Counted from the first letter of the stretch, positions 37,701 to 49,752 are shown. The stretch: 64,000 nucleotides of DNA from Caprimulgus europaeus (GCA_907165065.1 OU015524.1:26396295-26460294), one strand, 5' to 3'. Notes: a model not told the origin generated them from the sequence alone. A program made the numbers and translations.

Positions 37701-38831
37701 TAAACATAAAATTCTAAATCTTAAGGATTTAAACCACATGAGTTATTGGTCCATTTCTATTTGTTTCCACAAGACTGATTAATTGCCAATACCTAAAGTG
37801 GCATTTTAAAAGTGGTATAAGCAGTATATATCTAGGGAAGTCTTTTTTAAGGAACTTAAGTCGCACTGAAATCTGCTCTAGGAGCAGTGGCGTTCTGATG
37901 CTTCCCTGTTGATTTTGGGAGCAGGTATGCGCTGCTCAATATAATGGGTTCTTAAAGAGGTAAAAGACAGTAAAAAATATTATTTTAACTCTGTTTACAT
38001 TGCACTGAGTAAGAGTGAGAATTATATTTTGGTGCTTTATATTTTATGTTCTGGATAACATTAGAGGAATTTATCAAGGGAGGAAGCAATCTAGCTCATC
38101 ATTTGGGATGCTTATTAAGCAAGAGCAGAGAAAAAAGACATTTTATACACAACCCCCTCCAGTCAGTGCCTATTGGGACATACATTTCTTTAATTACAGT
38201 ACTGATCAAATAACGATACTACACGACACAAACCCCACTAAGTTACTTACTCTTTCACTTCTTTGGAGCTGAAGTCCAGATATCTGTTGCTGATCCATTG
38301 AACTTCGAACCAATCTCTGAAGCCGTTGTTCCCACAGCATTTGAACTCAATTTGGAGCATGTCGATGGTCTTCTTCATGAAACATCTTCCAGGGGTGTCC
38401 GTGTCCCGGTAGAACTTCATGCCGTTCTTGAGCCCCTGGGCCAGCGTGCTCTCCAGAGAGCCCCGCATGAGAAAGCAAATCAGAGCAACGAAGAAAATGA
38501 GTATGTTAAAGAGGAAACATAGTGCCATGTAAGGTTTCAGCAAAGGTTTCCACTTGGCAAATTTAGCGGGATCCAGAGAATCGTAACAAATTTTGCCAGC
38601 AAAACCATTGAAGGCGCAGGATAATATACCCATCAATATCAAAGAATTGGGCACAAAGTGGCTTTCAGAATTGTCCATCACCTCGCTTCGCTTCCGGAGT
38701 TCAATTTTGAGGAACAATCCCATGCTAAAAACAAGGATTCCAGCAAACACTGAAAGCCAGTTCATGAGCCATAGTCCCTGAGCTAGTTTTACCCGTTTCT
38801 TCTGGTTGAATTTGACTTTCAGCAGTGCCAT
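28558..38831 (-). CDS. PRPH2: PRPH2, peripherin-2 (RDS), gene-level entry, 3 exons
   Basis: Photoreceptor-specific tetraspanin that shapes and stabilises the rims of rod and cone outer-segment discs, acting as homo-oligomers and with ROM1. Coding exons of 581, 247 and 237 nt join to 1065 nt, or 354 residues plus stop; the first two equal the human exon lengths. It starts MALLKVKF. Four membrane segments lie at about 17-41, 62-80, 100-123 and 261-285. The large second loop holds the seven expected cysteines (C150, C165, C166, C213, C214, C222, C250), including C150, used for intermolecular disulfides, and an N-glycosylation sequon at N229. The acidic C-terminal tail follows [12 protein letters not shown]. 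The start codon has A at -3 and G at +4. It converges with UBR2. ROM1 is excluded by the detailed match to PRPH2 and by synteny. Confidence 0.97.
31440..32262 (+). mobile_element. CR1 LINE, 5'-truncated, plus orientation
   Basis: About 820 nt matching the 3' third of a CR1 element, running from GACCTAGAGAGGCTGGAGAA to the characteristic end GGTTGGACTAGATGACCTCC and CCCTTCCCACCTCAACC. It holds the last part of the reverse-transcriptase frame (motifs [14 protein letters not shown] and [20 protein letters not shown] at 31720-31880), then frameshifts and the 3'UTR. The terminal ATTCTATG repeats are eroded. It lies in PRPH2 intron 2, antisense to the gene, and is dead. Confidence 0.92.
33285..33480. 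promoter_or_regulatory. CpG-rich patch inside PRPH2 intron 2
   Basis: About 200 nt with many CpG dinucleotides (GCGAACCGTGGCGTTCC, AACGCGAGGCGCAG, AGCGCGC), in contrast to CpG-poor flanks. No conserved protein is encoded in any frame. It could be an enhancer or a small unmethylated island; function unknown. Confidence 0.4.
35319..35565 (-). CDS. PRPH2: PRPH2 coding exon 2
   Basis: Acceptor GCCTATAG, donor GTAACC. The 247-nt exon completes codon 194 (Asp) and encodes residues 195-276: [26 protein letters not shown], the sequon NNS, and the start of TM4 ([12 protein letters not shown]). It ends in phase 0 after Glu276. Confidence 0.97.
35566..38250 (-). other. PRPH2 intron 1
   Basis: 2685-nt intron, mainly AT-rich, with a short CR1 remnant near 35.9 kb. 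Nothing else recognised. Confidence 0.75.
35909..35965 (-). mobile_element. CR1 3'-end remnant
   Basis: A short stretch (ATAGTTAGGGTGGAAGGGAC, then CACTGGAGCTGACC) matches the antisense CR1 3' end just inside the terminal repeats. Only about 55 nt are recognisable. Confidence 0.6.
38251..38831 (-). CDS. PRPH2: PRPH2 coding exon 1
   Basis: Residues 1-193 plus two bases of codon 194. It includes TM1-TM3 and the CCG motif (C165-C166-G167) of tetraspanins. It ends AAAGA before donor GTAAGT. R172, a site of human macular-dystrophy mutations, is present in NGFRDW. Confidence 0.97.
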
Positions 38832-39054
38832 CTTCGTAATGTGAGATATTGGAAGAATTTGCAGCCTTGACCCCTCTTCTCAGCGTAAACGACTCGAGGA
38901 AGAACCATTCAGGCATTGGAAGGAACCCCGAACGGCACAGCAGGAAGAGAGCTACTGCATAGTCCTTCCATCTTGGGTTCCCCCAGTTAGGATTCAAGCA
39001 AGTAAAATATTAAAAGATCCCAATTAACAATTTCTCATTAGTAAGAATAATGGG

Positions 39055-39061
39055 CAATTAG
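39055..39061 (+). promoter_or_regulatory. Possible photoreceptor element (CAATTAG) upstream of PRPH2
   Basis: CAATTAG, the PCE-1/Ret-1 core known from photoreceptor promoters, lies about 225 nt upstream of the PRPH2 start codon. Other homeodomain-like TAAT sites occur nearby (TAATCAT near 39163). A single 7-mer is weak evidence, and the transcription start is not defined. Confidence 0.25.
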
Positions 39062-40339
39062 CACCTACAACTATTTCTGGTGGTTCCTTCCAAGCAAAGG
39101 AGAAACAGTCTCAAGGTTTCAAATGATTTGATCTGGATCTGCGAGACGTCATTCTAATACCTTTAATCATTTGATCCAATTTGGAGAAATGTCTGTCACC
39201 AGATGAGTGGAAATAATCCCTCATTTTACTATTTAGTAGATTTGTGCTTTCTTGTGATAGGCTGCTGGGCAGAATATGAAAACCTGGAGACACAAAAAGA
39301 TCTTTGTTGCCAGAAGAATATGGATCCTTTGAAGAAAAAGGAAGAGGGCTCTGAGATTAAAAAAGGCTGCTTGAATACAAAAATGTACTTCCCCTGTGTG
39401 ATTCATATCTACAGCCACAACCACCTTTCTAGTCCTTACCCTTCTGTGTTGACCTGAGATAACATCCCATGGCTTATGTGTTCTGGAAGCAGATATGTGT
39501 GTAATTTACAGTGACCTAAAAACCCTAAGCTTGGCATTTTCTATTTACTTCCAGGGCTTGTACCATCTCCAGGCCTCGGCAGAAGGGAAGGAGAAAGGAA
39601 AAGTTCAGAGAAACTCAATAAATAAACCCCAGGCTGAAATCTAGAGATGCTTTTATAAAAAGCGAGCTGACATGAGCAGCTTACTGGATAATCGCTGGGC
39701 CAGGGAGAGGAGCAGGGCTGCCCAAGGAGAGCCGGGAGCTTCACCAGGCAGGAATGTCACCCAGCAGCCGGGGAAGGAACCTTGGGCCACTGTCACTAAC
39801 CAGTGCAAAGGAGGGACTTCTGGGGTCCTCAGGGTCTGCTGAGGAACCTGGCTCTGCTTTCATACTATAGTGGGCAGAAAAGGAGGGATGCAACCCCCTC
39901 CTTCTGTGGTGGCCTTCCTCCCTACGCCGCACAGCCATGTCAGGCAAGCATAGATGCTAGTTTTTCCTTTCTCCAGTGCTTTAGGAGTTTTACTCACTTT
40001 GAAATACCACCTCCCGCTTCCCCGCACCCCACAGAGGTTCAGAGCTATTGGGACAGTCCTGTACTGGCTCGCCATCTGCCCTGGCAACGCAAAATTAACC
40101 TCAGGCAACCTCAAGCAATGCAAAATTCACCTGCAGGTGGGTGAGGGCGTGGGTGCTAATGCTGCAGGTGAGAAAGGAGCAGCCCCAGGAGGAGGACCAG
40201 GAGGCTCAGCCCTGACCCAAGCCAATCTGACCTGCTGCTGCCTGAGTGCCCTGGAGCATCCTCCAGTGGCTGCCAGCAGCATGGTACATCCACCCTGAGG
40301 GAAAGGTGAAGAGAGGTGCCTGGAGGAAGGTAAGTGTGA

Positions 40340-40386
40340 ATTTTTTGGGGGTTTCTTTTGGGGGTTTTTTTGTTTTTTTTTTTTTT
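40340..40386. repeat. T/G-run low-complexity tract
   Basis: Alternating runs of T and blocks of five G (TTTTTTGGGGG repeated), ending in a T run. Simple sequence, possibly the antisense of a retroposon A-tail. Confidence 0.6.
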
Positions 40387-43300
40387 AAAAAAGCACTGCA
40401 CTTAAAAATAGCATTTTGGTAGCCTGCTGCTGTGTGGTACCATGGATGCTGCTCAGTTACTGTTTGAGATCCTGGAATGCTGGAGCCCTCTTTGGTAAGG
40501 ACAAAGGCTATCAACCTGCTATTTTTTCCTGTACCAATATAAGGTTTTTGTGATGGGCCTTTCCCAGCCTATCCAGGTGCCACTGCAGTGACCTGCAGAG
40601 CAACCAGCACCTGGGATTTTTCTAAAGCAGGCCTGGTTGTTCACACTGCTGCTGCCCTTGCAGGTAAAGAGTGACTGTGTAAGAGGAAAGGAGGAAGGCA
40701 GTTATCCATCAGGGCTATTTTCTCTGCTTGCCATGAAGTGGATGAAAAGTGTTGTTTCTTGGGAGAGCCTGTTAAACGTTTTTGGCAATAAACTGTAACA
40801 CTGAAAAAAAAAATCTCTCCTGGCTTCTCAGCAAAATATCCCATAACCATGTGGCACATGTTACTACATTTCACTGACTCCTCCAGCACTCAGCTAGGAA
40901 ACAGGAGATAGTTTGGAGGGTGTAGTAGTTGGATAGTTTGGTGTCAGTTTTGTCACCAAATCTGACAGCCTGAATTTAATTCTGGATAAATGAACTTGAA
41001 ACTATTTCCTTTCTTGTCAGTCATGACAGAGAGAACCTCTAGCTAAAGTGAAAAAGAATTTTCCATTAGGTCTGTAGATCCCAAGGATATACAGTGAAAT
41101 ATATTTTGCAGTGCAATTAATTGGACAAGGAATGGTAAACCTGCCCACAGCAGATGTAATCCTGGTGCTGCTGTGGTATGGGGAAGTTTGTATTCAGGAG
41201 CACAGATGACAGTCTGAATACCCACTACCTTAATAATTTAACATTCAGATGTCCACAATAACTCTGGTGCAGCAAAACCATCTCATCGTATACACTAGGG
41301 TCTTTCCTGTTAATTTGGAAATAAAAATAGTGAAATAGAACATGCAGCATATCCTTCAGGGCTCATTTGTCTCTCCAAATTTACACTTCTCCTTAAACAA
41401 AGGTAATAGGAGGGGTCCTAATAAACCACTCCTAAGTAGTTAGTGTTTTCTGGGAGGTGGTCAGTGATTCACCTGATACTCAGGAAGGGGCACTCAGGTA
41501 CTAATTAGGTTATACCTTTAAAGTCATCACAGAGAACAATCAAAACAACCCAGATCTGGAAACCTGCTGTTTATTTAAGTAGTTTCGATAGTTCAATACC
41601 AGCTGGTGACTTAGACTGGCAAAACCTACCCACCCCACCCCACCTATCAAGCTAGTTCCCATGCTTGGAAGCTTTAAAGGGGCTTGGTGACAGTAAATCA
41701 TACGCTATGCTCTGACACTTCCTTCAAAAAAACAAACCCTTTTAAAAGCGGGGAGTGAATGCTCCCTGCTTATCCCAGACACAGAGCTGACCAGCCCTGC
41801 TACCCCCAGCACAAACTGATCAGCTGTCTCAGGCTGGGCAACCCGAGGAAGAGGAAGGTTATGGGGGATCACTGAGAAGTGGTTTGGGGTGTGGACAGTA
41901 CACAAAAGAAAACTGGTTTTGCCTGGCATCTACCGTTTTTACAAATTGTTTTGTTGGCTGGGATTTGCCTTTAACTGGGCAGATTTACACCGCTTTCTGT
42001 TTCAAATAGAAAATATTGAAACTGATCCACAGCAGACAAAAGTTAATTGCAGCAAGGATGTTTGAGTTAATGGTTTCCTCAGAGGTTTCATGTAAACTCA
42101 AATATATAATTCGTATGCCATTTTGGAGAAAAAAATGTAAGAATAAAATATTCAAATTACTATTGATCTGCTAGAACTCAGCTTGAATGTGTTCAAAATA
42201 TTGTTAAAAAAATTATAATTTCTGTGGATAACAACAAATACTGAAATATTTCCAAAAAGCTATGCCTGCTAACTTAAATACAAGCTACAAACCTACCAGT
42301 TAACGCTAGGAGGGAGTAAAAAGTTGTTTTTAATGCAAACAATTCAATCTGATATTTGCTATATAGTCTGCTGCCCAGTCCTGGACCAACTGTGCTCCTT
42401 CCATCTTCAGGAATAGGCAAATTCCCTTTATCTAGGTAATATCTGTGCCTAAACTATAGAAATGCTCTTAGTTGTTAGGGGGGAAAAAGAAGTAATTTCC
42501 TGGCCCAATCTTTCTTTCATGCTGCTCTGTGGTATGAAAAGTGGCTTTCCTGGGTTCTTTTTTCTTTTCTTTCCTTAGAAGTGGTTAGGTTTCATTGCAA
42601 GGCTGAAGATGTCTGGTTTTACCTATGACAGGAAGTTATTGAGCAGAAATAAGAGGCACTGTAGTTTATGGTTTGGCTTGCATTTGTAACTGTGTGGTGT
42701 GCACAGGGATACTCCTGAGGAACAACGTGATAAAGTAGCTGTACCACATTGTATGATTAACAGGTGGAGAAAAGTGACTTTTTTTTTTCCCCTCTCCTAT
42801 GTACATAAATAACTTGGTAGGCTACTATTTTTGTGGCATGTGCAGTGACTGCAGGTCCTGAGGCTGGAAATGGAGGCAAGTTGCTAAATTTGCTGCTGGG
42901 GCTGTTGTACACCCTGGGAAGGGCGATTTGACCCGCTGGACCCTAGGGCTCCTAAACTATGCTGGGGCACACTGTGGGGCTTTTAGTGTGGTTTTGCTCT
43001 GGGTAGTTCCCAGCATTTTACCCATCCTTATCTGCAGCGTGGGTAATATGTTCAGAAAACATAATTTTTCTTTGAACCCCAAGATGCTCATTATGAGTAT
43101 GTATTTGTATTACTGTGATGCCTTGGGTGTAGTGTTCTCTGCTGAAAGAATAAGAGCTATAAATCATTGTTTGTACTCGCAGAAACAGGAAAGAAATATG
43201 CTGGGAATTGAAAGAAGCTTACAAAAGGCTCACAGTAGTCATTACTGCTGGAGAACATCTCAGCACAACAGATGGATCCTCAAGTAAGTCTGATAAATCA

Positions 43301-45413
43301 GATCACAATGTGAATGGAAATGCTGAAATTCCACAAGTTGCACAGATTTTTTTTTCCCTTGCTATTCCTATCTTTCCTTGTATATTATGAATTGACTTTT
43401 TAGTACAGCACAAGCTGTGAGCTGTCTTGTGCAGACCAAGGGGTCAGCCCCTCTTGGGATGGACCTCCAGGTGAGATGGTGGCCCCACTGGAAGCAGTAG
43501 CAAAGCTCTCAGCTGCTTCTCCAGAGGCAAGCTTTGGTCCGTGCTACTTCTCACAGCTTCGACAAATGCTAACGCTCAGACCTTGGCCTGGTGCTGAAGA
43601 ATGGTCTCAATTTTCTTCTACGGGTTTGCTGTTGTGTATTTTTGCATAGAGCTTTTTTTATTTCATTCACAGACATATATGAGGTTTAAAAAGTTGAGTA
43701 GTATCACTGTGGTGAGCTAAGGATGTTTCACTGGCTTTAAAGATTTTGGTAAGGCTGCCAGCTGGAGGAGGGCTGTCCAACCAGGCTGTCTTCCAAAAAT
43801 GTTTAAACCAGGAGTTTCCTCTCCTGACTCCCTGTGGAAAATGGTTCTGCACCTCAATGTCATGCACTGTTTTTATCAACCTTCTGCCAGCTAGCCCTCC
43901 ATTCACAGCCAATTTGCACCTAGTTTATGGTGCTGATATTTCTGTTATCCTCCTAATGTCTTCACAACCACCTCCCTGGCAGGCATTTGTTTTTCAGCCC
44001 CTTCTGATGTCTAGCATAATTAATTTATTTATGCTATGTGGTGGCTTTTTTTTGTTTGGTTGGTTGTGGGGATTTTTGTTGTTGTTTTTCTTTTGTTTTC
44101 TTTTAAAATTCCCTGGTTATTCTGGTGGCAATGAGATGTAGAGTCTTCTTCCTTGAGAAGACTCTTTATTTTCTTGTGTTCTGCAGGTGATGTGAGTCTG
44201 GCCACCATGCAGGTCACACCAACAAACTGCTGCAGGTGGAGGCAAAGCGGTGCTGGCAGTGCCACTAACTGGGTGGGGAATTACAGTCCTTTGGGCTCTT
44301 TTGAATAGTTTTCTCCCTTTCATCATGTTTTTAGACCTCCATCTTGCTACTAGCTAAGGTAGCTTGAAACCAGCTTGTTTTCACAGCAGTTCTGACGGCT
44401 TCCACCCTCCCTCTGCCCCTCCTCACGACTGTGGGCTGGCTGTTACCTGCTCAGCCACAAAACCTTGCTCAGCTTGCCCAAAGCCTCCCACACAAAGTAC
44501 CTCTTCCCCCATGGGTCTCTGGGGAAGGGGATTTTTGCAAGCTCTCCCTAGCAGGTTAGACACAAAGCACGCCTGGCTCCTGGCCTAGAAGAGGCTGCCA
44601 GGCATTTTCTCCGTGTCAGCATTGCTTATGGCTCCGAGAGAAGAAACCGAGCGTGTGCCGCCCTCCTTTCTCCAAGCTGCGATTAGCAGAGAGACAAAGC
44701 GGCTCTGACCAGGCTGTCATTGCAAGTCTCCTTGACCCAGGAGAACAGAGACAGCCTGGCACATCTCCTCAAAGCAGCTGCTACGCAAACTCTGCCCAAC
44801 CTTCCCTCTCAATATTTCTTAGTCACAAGCTTCAGAAGGGGAATCAGGAGCACTTGCCGCTGGCTAGCAGCTCGGGGCGCGTCACAGCAAGTTCCTTACT
44901 CTCTCTGAAGGGGGTTTGCCTCAGTGTGATGTATGACATGCTCCATCATCAAGTCAGCCAGAGACAAGATAGCACAAAATTCCTCACTTGTTGAAACCAG
45001 ACACACTCGGTACGACTGTTTCAGTGCTTCCATGCTGAAGATGCATTTTGAGCCCTTGAACAAAGGGCTTAAGGCTCACCTGCAGACAGGAAGAGGTTTT
45101 TCTGATGCCTTGTCAGTTGAGGCAAAAGGCAAAGAAATACACTGAAGCCACAGCTACTGTGGACTAGGCTCTTTAGTCTTTTTGTGTTTAGCATTTACTC
45201 TGTAAGTAGTTCCAATGAAATAATCTAGACAACTCAGAGGTGTAGACCTGACAAAGAACCCTCAACATCCTATTTCCAAAACACTAGCTTGTGTCAACAT
45301 AAGTATTTTTTCCATCTAAGAAAACAGATGCTAAGAAATGCTAATAAATCAGCTTAAGAAATAGCTCAGAAATTTTGAATACAGATTATATACATCTAAC
45401 TATCCTGTAAAGC

Positions 45414-45429
45414 ATATATATATATATAT
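45414..45429. repeat. (TA)n microsatellite
   Basis: Short uninterrupted AT alternation. Confidence 0.8.
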
Positions 45430-46241
45430 GCACTTACTCCTACCATGCCTTTAAATACTTTGTAAAAGTTTAATGAGCATATAATTCTCAATACATCTGA
45501 GTTACTGCTTTCCACTAGATGTAACTGGAAAATGGATTCTCACATGATCAACTGTATGTCTGGGTATCAGCTAATATTCTCTCACTCACATGGCATTTTA
45601 TTCTTTTCCTACCTACAAGGGCTGCAGAATGCTGGGAGTTACAGCACAGGTGAGTAATGCACGAGCTGTCGGCACTGGTGTTGTCAGGAGGAAGTCTTCT
45701 GGGATACACAGATGACAGTCTGCTAGTGCTTATACTAATTGTGACTTCATTTCCCATATGTATTTTTAATTAAAAAGTGTTGTTAAAATAACTAATTAGA
45801 TAGAAATACTTAAGTGTTTTTCTTCCCGACCTGAACAAGTTGTAGTTTCTACACTGACAGAGCCTAGCTAACTTTTTCTAGTGCAGAACTTGTCTTCACG
45901 TTACTGTTAACATAACATACTTCTGCTTCAAAATAGCTTCAAACTTCTCCTAGTATGATTCTACATCAGGAAATTAACATTTTAAAAAGATGCATGGAAA
46001 TGGGTAACTCCTGTGTGTGTATATGAAGGTACGTATTTAGAACTAAAAAACACATATAAGTATTTGCCTGACTAAACTTCTTCAGACTTGCTGCTCTCAA
46101 ATTGAACTTTCTTGTTTCATGTCATCCTTGAGACCAAGATTCGGTTACCTGGTTTGTATTACAAAAGTAATGATAAATCTTTAAAGGAAAGTGATTGTCT
46201 GGAACAGCTTTAGGAGCCTCCTCTGAAGTCATGTTCCTAAT

Positions 46242-46280
46242 ATTACCTAATATTTTGGTTATTACCTAATAATTTTGGTT
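46242..46280. repeat. Two-copy tandem duplication (about 20 nt)
   Basis: ATTACCTAATATTTTGGTT is followed at once by ATTACCTAATAATTTTGGTT. The copies differ by one inserted A, so this looks like a local slippage event. Confidence 0.75.
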
Positions 46281-48346
46281 TTACAAGAGTTAAGTACTCG
46301 AAGGAAAGAAAACATTAAGAACTGGAATGTAAATAACTGAAAAATCACTAAGGAAGCATTTTCAGACTGAAATTGAAGTCTAAATTTCCTTGTTTTGACT
46401 CACATTCCATTTATTCAGGCTATGGACCAACAGCTAACACAGGTATGCACTTACAGGCCAGTCTGAAACATACTGAGAACACCTCTCTGATACAGCCTAG
46501 CAGCAATTTCTGCATTTCTAGGTTTACCAGTGTCCATCAACATAGTAAGTAAACATAAATGTTTATGGCTTAAGGCATTTCTGTAGCTCTTGCAGGCTAA
46601 ACAATTTGCAATCCAAGGACCAGGGGTGCTCAGGGGACTGGCTTGTCACTACCAGGATATCAGGAAGAAAGAATAACTACAAAATCAGGTTCTGTACCAA
46701 GATGGATATGTCAACATTACAATACTTGAGAGCCTCATCTGATCACATCCCTTTAACAACAGATATTAAAAATTATGTACATTAAAGCAAAACTAAGGGT
46801 GACTTCTTTAAAACACTTCATGATGCTGTCAATGCAAAGAAGAATCATGAGTAAAGGGACAAATGAAACAATTCAAAACAAATATATTTGAAATGCAAAA
46901 ACCAATTTAGTCGAAAAGTATACATTAACATAAGTAAACAAAACTGAATGTTGTGAAGAATATAGAAAATATTTTTCTCCCCTTTTAAATTAAATATGTT
47001 GAAAACTTGAAATAAAAAGTTTCTCTGCTCATATCCAGTCAAGTACTCAAGTGAAGTTTCAAGTACTTCTTGTAGCAATGATGTGGTTTTTGATAGTTAA
47101 GCTAGTATTCATTTTGTTAGAGGCACATATATGATGCTAGGGCAGCGTAAGTAGTTTGCAGTTTTAAAATACAACTCTAAGCTGATTCTTAGGCAGGATA
47201 AACAATGATTTCTAGTAATATGTTGTAAGTTAAGGGGTGGTTTTGGAAACCTAGAACCACTATGTATATTTTGTGTATGGATAGTGGTCACTTCACTGCC
47301 ACTAACAGGGCACTGTAACAACACTGTATTCCATAAGGCTGCTACTTTTTTTTTTTAGCAGGAGTGAATAAACAGGACTTAAGTTACTGGGCACTTTCTG
47401 CAAGAGAACATGCAATTTTGGAATTGGAATACAGCATCTCATCTTCCCCTTTTACCGATTCCCTCTGTCAACACTGCACTTACACAGCAGCAGGGTGCTG
47501 TAAATTAAGATCAGAGCACCACAAAACCTGTTATCTGGTAGACAGAAGAAACAACTAGTAGGATGTACCTGAACATCTCTCCCCTGAAGTTTCAGACTGC
47601 AGTAGAGCAGTTTCCCTAGCTTCTGTAATGTTAATCAGCACTTACTGTATGCCCCCCAAAGCATACTCAAAGCACTTGTTTTATCCATCTTGGGTTAAAA
47701 ATGTTTACAGAAGGAGCATCCTTTCACATAATATTTTCAGATCGTGTAGGCTTAGTATTTATATAACCTCTACAGGTTTCTTAGTTTCAAACAATCATTA
47801 ATATATTAAGTTTCATTAGGAGACTTATCTCACTTGAAGTAAAAGCCTAAATAAGGACAACTTACAGATTTCACCCACATCATAGCCTAGGATTCACCTC
47901 AGTCTATTACACTGTTCAGTTAAACTGTTTCTTTGAATTAATTTTTTGTCCCCATTATCTCACAAAAATCCTCTTCCATACTTCCCCTAAAATATAGCAT
48001 ATTGTTGTCTGCAACTAAGAACCATGAAAATACAAAAAAATTTAGTATTTGACCTTTCCATTCCAGTACAGCTTTTACTACTTGCAGCTAATTCAGATCC
48101 TGCCCAGGTGAGTGAAAGCAGCACAACAGATCACTGTTGTTTGTTTATCAGTGGCCCTTGCCCCACCTTAATTAGAAGAACTCAGCAAAGAGGTACTGCA
48201 GCAGCTGGCAAATTCCACAGTGATACATAAAAGATTATAGCAGCAGCTTGTGAAAGAACAGTAAAATATATTTGACTGATATTCTTCAATAAAAAAAAAA
48301 TCCAGTCATACAGTGTAATTCACGATTTAAATACTGAATGAAATCA

Positions 48347-48352
48347 TTTAAT
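48347..48352 (-). terminator. Candidate TBCC polyadenylation signal (ATTAAA)
   Basis: TTTAAT on the plus strand, i.e. ATTAAA for TBCC, about 85 nt past the stop codon. It is the nearest common hexamer variant; I saw no canonical AATAAA on this strand close by, so a longer 3'UTR is possible. Confidence 0.3.
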
Positions 48353-48437
48353 GGCATAACAGGGTTGAAGTCCCACAGTTTATGAATCAACGTGTTTACA
48401 CCAGGACTTCTTGCTCAGCACCGAGCTGCCTCTGCAG

Positions 48438-49466
48438 TCAGTCCCAGCAATTGATTCTTTCGTTTTCGGGGATCAGGCTCCAGTTGGGCGAGGGCTTGTC
48501 AGTCGCCAGCCAGTCAAAGTCATCCACCAGGTTCCAGTTGTTTCTGGTTCTGTCCAGCCCAGAAGACTCGAAATCTCTCTCGATACCAGGGTAGCTCCAG
48601 GTGTAGGGGGCAAAGGAGACCTTAGTGCAGTCCTCGATGACGGCTCGGCTGGTCACCTGCACGTAGAACCGGCTGTTGTGGGTGCGATGGGTGCGGAGCT
48701 GCTGGCAGGCCAGCACCACCAGACAATCGCGGCAGCCATCCACCAGCACGGAAGTGGAAACGGGCCCGCACAGCACGGTGCAGCCCCGGCAGTCCCGCAC
48801 CCGCAGCGTGTTGGCGTTGCCGTGGAGCCGCACCCGGCAGCCGCGCAGCTCGGACAGCACCACGTCGTGCTGCAGCAGCTCAGCGGGGCCGAGCTCCAGC
48901 TCCTCATCCTCGGCGCCGCTGAACCCGCACAGCGGCGGCCCGCCCGGCTCCCCTTCGGCGGGGCCGGCGGCCGGCGCGGCGGCTGCAGGCCGGGCGGGCT
49001 CCGCGGGGCGCGGCTTGCTGCCCGAAGCTGCTTCCTTCTTGAGGGCTCGGAAGGCGAATTTCTTCTTGGGCAGCAGCTGCTGGCGCCGGGCCGCCAGGTC
49101 CCCCTGCAGCCGCGCCACGGTCTCCTGCCCCTGCCGCACCTCGTAGGGCGCCAGGAACCGCACGCTCTCGGTCAGCAGCTTCTGCAGCCCCTGCAGGCCG
49201 GCGGCCGCCTCCTCCAGCCGCCCCGCCGCCAGCAGCGCCTCCACGGCCTCTCGCTCGCGGGCGAAGGCGGCCACGAAGAACTCGCTCTGCTCCTCCTTCA
49301 CCACCTGCGCCTCCTTCTTCTGCCTCTGCCGCTCCACGCCCTGCTGCCGCTCCGCTTCCCGCCGCTGCAGCCGCTCCGGCAGCACCACGGCGGCGGCGGC
49401 CGCCATCTCGGGCTGCAGGGGAGCCACGAAGGCGGCCGGTACCGGCGCCTCTCCCGCTGCCTCCAT
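48438..49466 (-). CDS. TBCC: TBCC, tubulin-folding cofactor C
   Basis: Single-exon gene of 342 residues (human 346). TBCC is the GTPase-activating component of the cofactor C/D/E complex that releases native alpha/beta-tubulin dimers in the cytosol. Residues about 28-130 form the helical N-terminal domain (LPERLQRREAERQ, FFVAAFAREREAVE, LQGLQKLLTESVRFL). Residues about 140-180 are a Pro/Ala/Gly-rich linker. Residues about 180-335 form the C-CAP/cofactor C-like beta-helix. The arginine of QLR, at about residue 258, matches the catalytic arginine finger of the family. The end (PNWSLIPENE, then WD) is typical of TBCC. The chosen ATG has A at -3 and G at +4; an in-frame Met21 is an alternative. 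RP2 is excluded by the N-terminal domain and synteny. Confidence 0.97.
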   Translation of the reverse strand: MEAAGEAPVPAAFVAPLQPEMAAAAAVVLPERLQRREAERQQGVERQRQKKEAQVVKEEQSEFFVAAFAREREAVEALLAAGRLEEAAAGLQGLQKLLTESVRFLAPYEVRQGQETVARLQGDLAARRQQLLPKKKFAFRALKKEAASGSKPRPAEPARPAAAAPAAGPAEGEPGGPPLCGFSGAEDEELELGPAELLQHDVVLSELRGCRVRLHGNANTLRVRDCRGCTVLCGPVSTSVLVDGCRDCLVVLACQQLRTHRTHNSRFYVQVTSRAVIEDCTKVSFAPYTWSYPGIERDFESSGLDRTRNNWNLVDDFDWLATDKPSPNWSLIPENERINCWD

Positions 49467-49701
49467 CTTGCCTCCTCGCCTCCCCTTCGGTCACTAAGCG
49501 GCCCGCTGATTGGCTGCCGGCAGCCCCGGCTGCGTCGCCGCCGCCGACTGGCTGTCTGCGTTCTCCCGTTGGGAGGGGCGGGGGAGGGGTCTGCGGCGGT
49601 TTAAAGGGGCCGGCGCCTCTCTGCGGGATGGGGTGAGTGTTGGCGGCAGGTGCCGCGCTCCGCGGGCCGCGATATCCCGTTTCCCAAATTAGCAGCCGGG
49701 C

Positions 49702-49709
49702 TATAAATA
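49702..49709 (+). promoter_or_regulatory. TATA-like box in the CpG island
   Basis: TATAAATA in a GC-rich context, about 240 nt upstream of the TBCC ATG and facing away from it. If used, plus-strand transcription would start near 49735, beside an alternating GC tract. A second AT-rich motif (AAATATAAAT) is at about 50034. Confidence 0.35.
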
Positions 49710-49736
49710 ACCCCCGCCCGCCCCCGCCTTCCCCCC

Positions 49737-49752
49737 GTGCGCGCGCGCGCGC
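49737..49752. repeat. Alternating (GC)n tract, Z-DNA-prone
   Basis: Sixteen nt of strict purine-pyrimidine alternation (GTGCGCGCGCGCGCGC) lie about 28 nt downstream of the TATA-like box. Such tracts favour Z-DNA near start sites. Confidence 0.7.

Larger units (their letters stand above)
39062..48346. other. Intergenic region between PRPH2 and TBCC
   Basis: About 9.3 kb without a supported gene. It contains simple repeats (a G/T-run tract at 40340-40386, (TA)n at 45414-45429, a T/G-rich stretch near 44040-44110) and a small tandem duplication at 46242-46280. Reading frames up to about 130 codons resemble no known protein. Confidence 0.6.

Noticed and set aside
48411..49604. 397-codon frame on the plus strand across TBCC
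   Set aside because: It is antisense to a clearly conserved TBCC gene. Its Leu/His/Arg/Gly-rich product is the reverse-complement shadow of a GC-rich coding region and matches no known family.
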